Positions 55,281-64,000 of a DNA stretch of 64,000 nt are shown here, in pieces. The notes under the pieces were generated by a model. The model searched no databases, was not told the origin of the DNA, and was given only the letters and a program-made list of their open reading frames with translations. Position 1 is the stretch's first letter. The number at the start of each line of letters is the position of its first letter. Location: NCBI GenBank assembly GCA_003313425.1, contig NHZP01000011.1, positions 1,054,001-1,118,000 on the forward strand. The letters are read 5' to 3'. The DNA comes from Pseudopyrenochaeta lycopersici (lineage: Eukaryota; Ascomycota; Dothideomycetes; Pleosporales; Pseudopyrenochaetaceae). Made by a program: the position numbers and the translations under genes.

Positions 55281-55729
55281 TATGAATATCAGTACATTAC
55301 ACACATATGGGCGGCTCTGTATGATCTTATTGCGAAGAAATGACGCGGTGATGGACGCGATAATGCAAAAGCTCCTCCTATTGTCCTCACTACGTTTGTA
55401 GAAGGTGGCGTTGAGACTGCCAGTGTCGTTTTTGAACACGAATAAAAACGTATGGCGCGATGCGCACACAACCGTCCAGCAAGCAATGCTGGTCGAAAGG
55501 CATGTCTAGCTGCGACCATAACGATATTTCTCAGCTTTCCAAAATGTATTTTTTCGTGCATCTCAGATGTTTCAATGATATTGACCTTCATGGCCATGCG
55601 CTGCAATCCTCTCCATTTGGAGGCAAGAGCGAAGTGCTTGCACCAGAAACGGCAGTTACAACGATCAGTTTCTTCAAAAAACCAACAGCCTTTTGCCACT
55701 GAAATCTCTTTCACTACTGTGAACCCACA
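55281..55729. other. Intergenic, no gene seen
   Basis: About 0.45 kb between tandem plus-strand genes; holds the AcuM-like 3' end and the Spo22 promoter. No meiotic control element was recognised. Confidence 0.45.
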
Positions 55730-58700
55730 ATGGCATCAACGCAATCTGTCGCAAAGGCGGAGCGAGAGAAGAAATTGAAATCACTCCTTGGTTAGGGCCA
55801 CTTATCGCGCCTGCTGTAATAGCTATGACGCTCACTGCTTCCTAGTATTCGCCTCAAATCTCACCAACCGCCTCGAAAACACCTGGGATGAATCACTTCA
55901 TAAAGACCTTCAAACTCACATCCGTGGACTACCGCTCCAGCCCTCAACCTTCGTCACCGCAAGGCAAGATGAGCTTGACGAAGTGGGCACCGAGCTCTGG
56001 AACCTTTCCACCCGGCTAAGACGAGACGTAGTCACCGTTGGGGCAAATGGTAAAGACAAAGAAGACATGGCTTGCAGGGATCGTTCTCTATGTCTCCTCC
56101 GTGCCTTCTCTTTTTTACTCCTCGACTCAGCGGGAGGGCAGCGCACGAAACGTCACCAGCGCAAGAGTTGTATCCGTCTCATGAAGATTGCATTGAAAGC
56201 TGCGAAAGTATGCATTGATAGCAAGGAGTTCAGTAGTGCCACTAAAGTTCTTGAGCGCGCTGCTGGATATCAGGATGTACTAAGCGAGGAGGGTGAGAGT
56301 GGTGAGAGTGGTGAGATAACTGAGCATGCGATCCACTTGCGGGTTGAGTACTTCGCTGTTCGTACCACTTTGGTGAGTGTAGTTGTTTCAGTGTGTCCGA
56401 GAGTCACATCGAGATGCCCATTGCTGACGTACACACTTGCAGGCATGGCGGCAAGAACGCATGGATACGGCAGAGCACATGTTTGCCAAGTGCACGCAGC
56501 TCAAGACTACTTTCACCCCAAACGTTACAGAGCAGCTCGCAGATCTACTTTTCGAGATTGGTAAGGATGCATTGGCGAAGCGTAATTACGAAACTGCTGT
56601 CCGATGGCTGGAACGGGCGTATGATTTCTTGGGAGAACAGGCCTCAGAGATGCTTAGTCCAGAAATTGGTGAGCTACGGCTCAGCACGATGCAAAGTATT
56701 GGTTAGTTGCTATATGGTCACACCTTTTGGAGCTAACAGTCAATCACAGTGCAGGCATATATGAAGCAGAAGACAACAGAAACGCAAGATAGGGCCTGGC
56801 AGATGCTTAAGCTTATGGAGGCTGTGAGTATCAACAGGTCTGATTCTGATTTTCACAACTAGGGCTGATGAAAACAGGACTTTGGAGACAAAATGGCTAT
56901 TTCTTTAATGAAGATCGAATTGCTCTCCGATGCTGAGAAAATTGATACGACTGAGTTTTATAATGGTAGGCATGCAGCCTTTTTGGAGAAGGTATGCTGA
57001 TCAATGTCAGTCCTTCTTCGAATGGTTCGCAGTATTGTGCTTAACGATATGAACTTCAAGACGTAATTGCTAAACTGGATACACAAGCTCAAAAGAGTGG
57101 AGGGAGACCGCAACTGACGCATCCCAGGGTCATGCACTATATTCACAAGCTTAAGGACCATAGCAGCGTTACTGCCTGCAAAGTTCTCGATGAGTTAATC
57201 GACATTAGGCTTATTAGAGAGGAAAATCAGATATGGATAGAAAAAGCGATCATCACGCGTATTTGGATTAGCACCTCTAACAGCAACCTAGAGAATGCCC
57301 TTGAACAGCTGCAGGAGCTGTTTGACATCGTACTACAAAGTTTGAAAACCCCACTCAGTGGCCCTGCCACGCATGCTGCACAGACAGTGAGCAGCCTCCA
57401 TAGTTACAACTTCAGGTCTTCAGCTGACCGTATCTCGGTAGCTGCTATGGAAACGGGTCGAGGCCGCATCTAACCTGGAGCAGTACATTGCAGCTGAAGC
57501 ATGGTGTCAGATTTGCCTTCACCCAATATTCGATAAGGCTGGAGCACAGAACAAAGCCAAAGTTTCGAGGTGCTCGCTACTAGGGAAACTGAATGTAGCA
57601 GCCACTGATCCGCCGCAGAAAAATCATCCAGTGCGCTCTGTCACGGCATGAGTATGCAATTGCCCGGGCGGCTCACACCAAAATGTCCGATAACGGCAGA
57701 GACGAACCATTGACACGGTATCTGATGTATAAAGTAGGGCTGCAAAGCAAAGACGTAGATTTCGGTGATTTCCTTGTCTGATTCGCTGGTGAAGCGCTGA
57801 CCCTTTTAGCGGCCGAGTGTTTTGGTCTTGTGTGTCGGAGTTCCTCGAATGACGCGACCCTTCTCTATGCCTGTGTAATGGAGGCCCAGAAGTTGGGAGA
57901 CAAGCGGCAGACGATAATTGCTCTGGAACAAGTTCTTGACAAGTATAATTATAATGCACCTACTGGCATTAATCTTCCCGCACTGTTACGGTAAGATCTT
58001 TGGCAGCTCTGTGTTGCCTTCTTAATCGGAAGCTAGATGCATCGCGAGGCTACTCCAGTCGGAACTTGTTAGTAATGGCAGCATTGATTCTGACATCATG
58101 AGCCAGCTCTGCGCAGTATTCGAAGGAGGTATTAAAGCACATGCCAAATAAGCCAAGCATGCTAACACTACCCAGCGTGCTCTCAAGCCAAAGCATCTAG
58201 AAGAAGGCCGAGTACTCCCGAACAGCAGCTGTTCACTGTGGAAGAATTTGAATGGTTTTCCAAGAATGCCTACAACCTATCGCTGAAGTTCTGCGCAGAG
58301 ATGCAACCGGGCGACTTAGTCCGGTTATTGAACACTTGCACAGAGGTAAGTAAGATATCTATTCATTACCTCTTCTTTACTTAAACGTTCAGTTCATCAA
58401 GATTCTCAAAGAGCAAGGTCAGCCGAGCACGGAAGGAGACTTCTGTCTTCGACTGGTGTTTTGCGAGTTTCTGGCTGCCTGTACCTACACCACCTTGGCT
58501 CGGGCAGAGGACCATACTGAACAATGTGTAAGCTGCAAAAATTGCGATTATTACAGTAGCTGATCAGTGTAGTTGCAATACTACCTCGAGGCTCGCAAAC
58601 ATAGCCAAGAGTTCCGACGCGCAGCAGCGGAAGGAATCGATAAGCTAGGTGGTTCCGCTCAAGCTGACATTATCTCAAAGCATTTTCAGATTGTCAAGCT

Positions 58701-59458
58701 TGAGCTTGAAGCCGTACTCAAGCTGAGTAAGTGGGAAGAGCTCGACAACCTTTTCGATCAATGCTGGAAATACAAGAGCCCAGATCACTACGAGACATTA
58801 GCGGATCTGGTGTTAGTCATTCACTCCTGTGTTGTGAAAGAATATTTAGATTCGAAATATCAGAAAAGTAAGCTTACAAGCAGAGGGACCAGTAAGACTA
58901 GGCTAATACACGTCACAGAAGTTCTGTCTGTACTTCAGAAGATCATCAGCCTAACCTGTCGGCAACCAGCAAGCGACATCACCAAACTCGCCCGTTGGGT
59001 CCGATGTCTTTTCAACCTTTCGCTCGAACTTGATGACGAAGTTTGTTTCAAGTGTATTGAACAAGTGACATATATTGCGGCGAAGAAACAAGACGTATGT
59101 CCCTCTCCTGTTGTCGGATAGAGCATATCATTAAGCCGGCTGGGCCTGTCAACCCGTTGGGTCACTCTCCTTGTTGGATGCTCCTAATCTGTCCTCATTT
59201 TGCTTGCAGAACGAGTAAGCTATCACTTTAGCTGACATAGAGGCCAAGGATATTGACCAATACCCCAAAATTGAGCTCGAGTGGCTTGCAACGACAACTT
59301 TCAATCACGCGATCGATTACTACATGCAAGAGAATGACGATAAGTGCAAAATTTGGGCAGAAAAGTCTTTCGTTCTTGCACAGTGGCTTAATGATGATGG
59401 TGCGGTACGACATTTTCTCATGGAGAGATTTGCGAGCTTGCATTGGGACGAAAAGTGA
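55730..59458 (+). CDS. SPO22: Spo22/Zip4-like meiotic crossover protein
   Basis: A TPR-like scaffold of the ZMM group, needed for crossover formation and synapsis in meiosis. My model has 15 exons: 55730-55790, 55846-56372, 56443-56701, 56750-56823, 56878-56965, 57061-57386, 57442-57569, 57619-57764, 57810-57990, 58037-58128, 58176-58345, 58393-58527, 58573-58867, 58919-59094 and 59243-59458 (957 aa), all phases matching. Landmarks: WDESLHKDLQTHIRGLP, AVRWLERAYDFL, HYIHKLKDHSSVTACKVLDEL, the joint AAQT-LLWKRVEA, EAWCQICLHPIFDKAG and ELEWLATTTFNHAIDYY. The acceptor of the last exon is ambiguous: using the earliest AG leaves a TAA in frame, while AGs at 59241-59242 or 59247-59248 restore the frame. 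Its presence implies a retained sexual programme. Confidence 0.9.
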
Positions 59459-60320
59459 GCAATTCTGAGTACAAGAGAACTCAAAGAACGCAACAGAATT
59501 GCGAAAACCATGAATCAAGCAAGCCATTAACCCCTAGGGACTGATCTGAAGGATAATAAAGGGTTCATGTGATCCGAAGATGTGTCGGTTTTCCAGTCTT
59601 CAGATCTTCGTGATTGATTTCCTAATTTGTACGTTCCATGTCCTTTAAAGCAAGATAACTTATATGGCAGGTTTGTTGCTGTAAGATGTTTCCTCAAGTC
59701 GATTGACTCCTTTAGGACACTTGCGTCTCACCCTTGTGAAATGTCGTGAGCAAAAAAACACGCACTCCCCACGCGCTCAAATTCAGATTCAGTAGAGACA
59801 TACGCATTCTCGGAGGAAAGACACCAAAGCAAATTCTATAATCAGGATGAAGCTGTCCAACAGAACAAATGGACGTAAGCTCTCACGTGGCTGTCCTACC
59901 GGAAGTAGGCTAGCCGAACAATCTCTCCCCCCAGCTGTCCGCGCGTCCAAGCTGCCGATATCCGTTTCAAGCTTAACACATTTCAGCATCCCGTTTTCAA
60001 GATTGTAGACAAACTTTATGCATTTTTCTATTGGAACAGACGGGCGAACGCAGTTCTGTCGTGGTGCAGTGCTTGTTGCATGCAATTACCTATACATTAC
60101 AGCGTTGTTTTAGCAATTTTACATTAACAGGGTTTCGAGCGTCAACCATGTCATGACGCACGCAACACCTATCCACTTTTAGCTCTAACATTATGCTCTT
60201 GATCCGATTTCCGGGGTGAGATCCACAAGGAGCCATGCGATGCAGCGCCTGTACTCTCAGCGTCGTCATGCTCTCTAACCCAAGTAGGGCTGGGTCCTAA
60301 GCCTCGATCTCTTCAAAAAC
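59459..60320. other. Intergenic, no gene seen
   Basis: About 0.86 kb between tandem plus-strand genes. Low-scoring frames only. Confidence 0.45.
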
Positions 60321-61710
60321 ATGTCTTATGGCTCGTCTCATCTCTACTGGCTTAAACGAGACTTCTCCCTATATCCACCTTTCCTCTACGATTTGAGATC
60401 CGGTTACAGCGCAATGAGAGTTCTTCCCAGGCTACATGTGTGCATTGGAGCTTCCATCCTTTTCTTTGTGTATTTCGTCTTTTTGCAGCGCTCGGCGTAC
60501 AGCAATAGTAGCTTACGATCAGTCTGGCGAGGCAAGACCCGCCGAATCGTTGTCTTTGGAAATGATTGGTCTGACACTGGCAACTATCGTGTTTCTCCGC
60601 CCCCGTGGTCGTCGATTGCTTCCCGTGATCCTGATCGAGGCGAAGTATGGGTAGAAACGCTATGCAAAGAGGTAACAAACGCTCCTTATTAGCACAAACA
60701 AAGGTAGAGCCTGACACCTGGCAGCTCGTTTGCGATACTATCGATGACTTTGCTCGCTCCCTACCGTTAGGTTTAGACATCGCCTCAATTGGCTCCCTAG
60801 TTGACTCGGATGTTTACTCGCAAGCGGTTGCTGGGAAAAGCAACGGCGACATAGTTGCTTCATTCGACTTCAAGACACAAGTGCAACAGTTTCTGGCATA
60901 CGATAAAGGAAGTCGCTATGTCCCAGAACGCTTGCGACGGGTCGATGAATGGACCTTGTTTACAATCTTCTTCGGCCTGTGGGATCTACTAGAATATGCG
61001 ACACTGCAAAAGGAGTTTGCTATGCGAGCGATTGAGAACAGCATTGCACAGCTTTTTCAAGACCTTGACCTCCTTGCAGAGCACGCCGGCGCCCCCATCA
61101 ACGTCGTTCTTCCAAGCATGATAGATGTTACCTTCTTGCCGCATTTTCAATCAGGGAGGAACGCCACGCAGGAGCATTTTGCAGAGCATCAACACCACTT
61201 GGTGTTTCTGTGGGCCTATTGGAACAATGTCTTGTTTCGAAGTGCGACTCAATGGGAGAACGGCGACATTTTCATGCCAGACCCAAATGCTCTGCTCATG
61301 GATCAAGTCATGGTAAAACAACTCCACTCTAGACATATCTCGGATGCATCCGGCATTGGAAAACAAGCGCCCCTGTTCGAATATGTTGAGCAGCCCTGTC
61401 TAGCATCCAAGTCGGGAAACACTGCGGCCGATCTGCAAGCAGCCCCCATGGAGAAGTGCGTCGATCCAGCTCAGCACCTATTTTGGTACGTCAATCGCGA
61501 CACAAACGCATTGTCTCAGTCTGACCAGGTAACAGGGACGACTTACACCTAAGCGGTACGGCTCATCAGCTAATCGGAAGGCACGCCGCCGACCTCCTAC
61601 GTGAGAACGAAACTGTCAAAATCGACCAAGCAACGGAGGGTTCCACCGACGGGACACCGGAGGGACAAGAGGGAGAGGGTTTCAATCTGAAATTTCCTCC
61701 TGGTTATTAG
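60321..61710 (+). CDS. GDSL/SGNH-like hydrolase family protein with altered nucleophile motif
   Basis: Exons 60321-60671, 60725-61485 and 61536-61710 encode 428 aa. An N-terminal signal anchor (VCIGASILFFVYFVFL) suggests type II membrane or secretory routing; a second Met at 60414 just before it could be the true start. Block I reads VFGNDWSDTG where the family has FGDSxSDxG, so the nucleophilic Ser position holds Asp. Other landmarks fit: LWDLLEY, INVVLPSMIDVTFLP, and joining exons 2 and 3 restores FWDDLHLSGTAHQLIG with the catalytic Asp-x-x-His pair. A C-terminal acidic Gly-rich tail ends in KFPPGY. The family usually hydrolyses acyl or acetyl esters; activity here is doubtful. Confidence 0.82.
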
Positions 61711-62189
61711 CAAATCGTCTTGAATAACACGTCTAAGACTTGACCAAGCTTTGTGTCGCTCGGCAAAGTGGCGTCAACTGCGCCGTGAAAGAAAGGATAA
61801 ATTTCAGTGTTCAGATTCCTTTCATGGTTTCCGAGACCTTGTAAGTTGGTAATGATTGTAAGAGACCACGGCATTGTAATCTCCTTGCATTGCGATTGCT
61901 GGAATACCGGAATGTCTCAGAAGTCGGCAGAGCGCTGTCTTGGCCGCTTTTGGACGTGGCAAGAACAAAGAAACCGCCAGCTCAGGTTGGCCGCATCGGT
62001 CTGGGACAATCATTTTACTGGATCGCCCGCGTCTAATTATTCAAGTGCGGCTGTGCCCGCATAATACTTTGAAAGAAGCTGAGAATGTTTGGTGGTTCGT
62101 CCAACGTTCCTCCCTTCCTATTCAAGGGACAATGAACTGCGCTTCCAAAGACGTCCATTAGATCAGCTGGTTCGTCATTATATCCCATA
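61711..62189. other. Intergenic/promoter region, no gene seen
   Basis: About 0.48 kb before the HMG-box gene. No gene-like frame. Confidence 0.45.
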
Positions 62190-64000
62190 ATGTTGGCAAG
62201 TCGAGTATTGCCGCCGATTGTTCGGTCTACCACCCCTCTTCCTCCGACTCCCGTTGCGACATTCTTCAACGTGCCCAGGAGATACGTCAAATCGAACATG
62301 CAAGTGGGAGACAACTTCTCACAATCAACTATGGACGATACGAAGCCCTCCCGTAGTTTGCGCAAGAGCAGCAGGATTCACGATTCCCAGGCTGCATCGA
62401 CCTCAAATCCACCCGATCGTACCAAACAGGAGAACCAGGCGTCCCCTACCTTGACATCGCCTCGGATGGCAAGGAAGAGACTTGCATCCGTCGTAGAAGT
62501 CGTCGATGAAGAAACAGCTACCGACAATAGCAGTCCTGTAGATGTTCCTACTAGTGCTACTTCGACTGGATCTTCTGACTTTTCAGCCCATGTCTGTCTT
62601 TGCCAGCCTGAACCTAAAATACCCCGCCCTAGGAATGGTGAGTCCGATGTTCCTTTGTCAGTAATTTTGTGCTACCTAATTAGGCAGTGCAACTTGTATT
62701 GGACAAAGAAATCCAGTCCTTGTTTGCGGACGTCTTCATAAGCTGCTGACTCTTTGTAGCATTTATTCTTTATCGGCAGCACCACCAGCAGGCCATTACC
62801 GCTCGCAAGCCTGGGCTCAATAATCCTGACATTTCCAAGATTATTGGCGAGCAGTGGAAAGCTGAAAGTGAAGAGCAGAAGAAGGTTTGGCAAGACCTTG
62901 CACAAGTCAGTGTCGTCTCCTAACCTTTCGCTGCTCTCTTGCTAATACATGGATCAGGAAGAGAAAGCCAGACATCACGAACAGTATCCTGACTATCGCT
63001 ACCAGCCTCGTCGCATCGGCAAAACTGGATCATCACCATTGAATCCTTCGGGTCAGCATACGACTGTTGACAAGTACCGCTGCCCACGGTGCGGTGGTCG
63101 GAGCATCAAGTCTCCTACTAGTCCCTTCCTCGACTCTTCCGGAACACCTACCCTTCCGCCACCCAATATCTCCGAAGGCCTCACTCCGACGACACGCTAC
63201 TTACCAATGATGAGCAATCTCAGTCTGGAGTCCCCCGTTCGTCGACGCGGCCATGGTCCGTCAAGTCTTAGTAACATACAAGTGACCTCAACGGGGCGTG
63301 ACGACTCGGCGATGTACAGCCCCCTTACTCCGAATAAGAAACGTCGATTTGATTACGGACCACCACCGTCTAGTAATGGGCGTAGATCAGAGGGACCTTA
63401 CTACCCACAATATGCTCGGCGGGATTCTCTCCCGCCAATCCAGGTGCGTTACTCGCCTCCAAACAGTGCCGGTATGCCTCCTCCACGAACCCCTCGTGAG
63501 GTTCGGAGGACTTCTGTCGTTGAGCTTGGCCCTGCTCCACAAAGTTCGAGCCCTAGAAGTGTGGAAGAAGTACTCAGTTCCTTCCCATATCCCAACAAGA
63601 TTAAGCTACTTGGCCGTATAACGCCGCCATACAAAGAATGTGACCCAGCGAAAACGGCTTTCGATCATAGCCGCGGAGCGATCATTGCTGTCGAGGGCGA
63701 TGAGTCCTCAGCAGTGCAAGAACTTTCCGTGTGGCTCAATCAATATCTTGTCAAACAAAAAGAGTATAGCCCTCGCATTGCCGAGCCACCTATGGTCCCC
63801 GAGGAGAGTGAAAAAGTTGTTACCTTTGAAGACTATCTTGATTTGATCAAAGAGTGGCACGGCAAGAGCAAAGAGATGATCAAATATATCACTACGCCGA
63901 TCTCGTCATCTCTGCAGGATGCTTCTCTGTCCGAAAAGGGGTCTGATAATGAAGCTGCCGGCCGCAAAGACTCTGCCTCTCCGCCAGGCTCACCCGCTTC
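62190..64000 (+). CDS. HMG-box (MATA/SOX-type) transcription factor, 3' end cut by window
   Basis: A DNA-binding regulator with a sequence-specific HMG box, similar to fungal Rfg1/Rox1-like repressors. Exons 62190-62637, 62760-62905 and 62958 onward, running off the window. Splicing joins PRPRN to AFILYRQHHQQA and DLAQ to EEKARHHEQYPDYRY, rebuilding a complete box at about residues 145-215. A long Ser/Pro-rich disordered region follows with a CxxC pair (KYRCPRCGG), a nuclear-signal-like KKRRFD and, near the edge, a more ordered segment (FPYPNKIKLLGRITPPY). The start is uncertain: in-frame ATGs at 62298 and 62331 would remove an Arg/Pro-rich leader. Confidence 0.88.

Overview
The window is nuclear DNA from a filamentous ascomycete (Pezizomycotina), most likely a Dothideomycete. 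The signs are dense genes with short introns (about 45-180 nt, GTAAGT-type donors, CTGAC/CTAAC branch sites and C/TAG acceptors), a fungal hybrid histidine kinase, a Zn2Cys6 regulator, a fungal-type ADAM protease, Spo22/Zip4, CENP-Q/Fta7 and Ipi1. The class is an inference; nothing in the sequence fixes it. I saw no rRNA, tRNA, CRISPR array or intact transposon.

Layout. 0-14.8 kb: Ipi1 (ribosome biogenesis), a short-chain dehydrogenase, a seven-exon hybrid histidine kinase, an FMN-dependent 2-hydroxyacid oxidase, a histidine acid phosphatase and an NmrA-like reductase. 15.9-32.9 kb: a long mitochondrial Msp1-like AAA ATPase, an MCT-type transporter, a MABP1/WDR62-like WD40 protein, an ADAM metalloprotease and acetyl-CoA synthetase. 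35-42 kb: a gene-poor pocket rich in TAG/CTA/TTA words. It holds a single-pass membrane protein, two small genes visible only after splicing (one a cysteine-rich secreted protein), an orphan ORF, and an IFI6/IFI27-like protein with four tandem proline-marked 22-residue repeats. 42.5-64 kb: a head-to-head NDUFA2 / mitochondrial pyruvate carrier pair, a cysteine-rich zinc-ribbon protein, a 954-aa protein of unknown function, then CENP-Q/Fta7, an AcuM/Rds2-type gluconeogenesis regulator, Spo22/Zip4, a GDSL-like protein and an HMG-box regulator cut by the window edge, all on the + strand.

How the genes relate. Several act in two-carbon/pyruvate metabolism and mitochondria (acetyl-CoA synthetase, pyruvate carrier, monocarboxylate-type transporter, 2-hydroxyacid oxidase, AcuM-like activator, complex I subunit, mitochondrial AAA ATPase). 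There is no sign of a co-regulated cluster beyond shared divergent promoters. CENP-Q and Spo22 serve chromosome segregation and meiosis.

Most multi-exon models were spliced by hand. Each was accepted when the exon phases gave one uninterrupted frame and the translated joints read through a recognisable family motif. The strongest candidates for something undescribed are the IFI6/27-like repeat protein (40991-41981), the zinc-ribbon plus cysteine-cluster protein (44214-45518), the hidden secreted protein (38366-38841) and the GDSL-like protein whose nucleophile position holds Asp.
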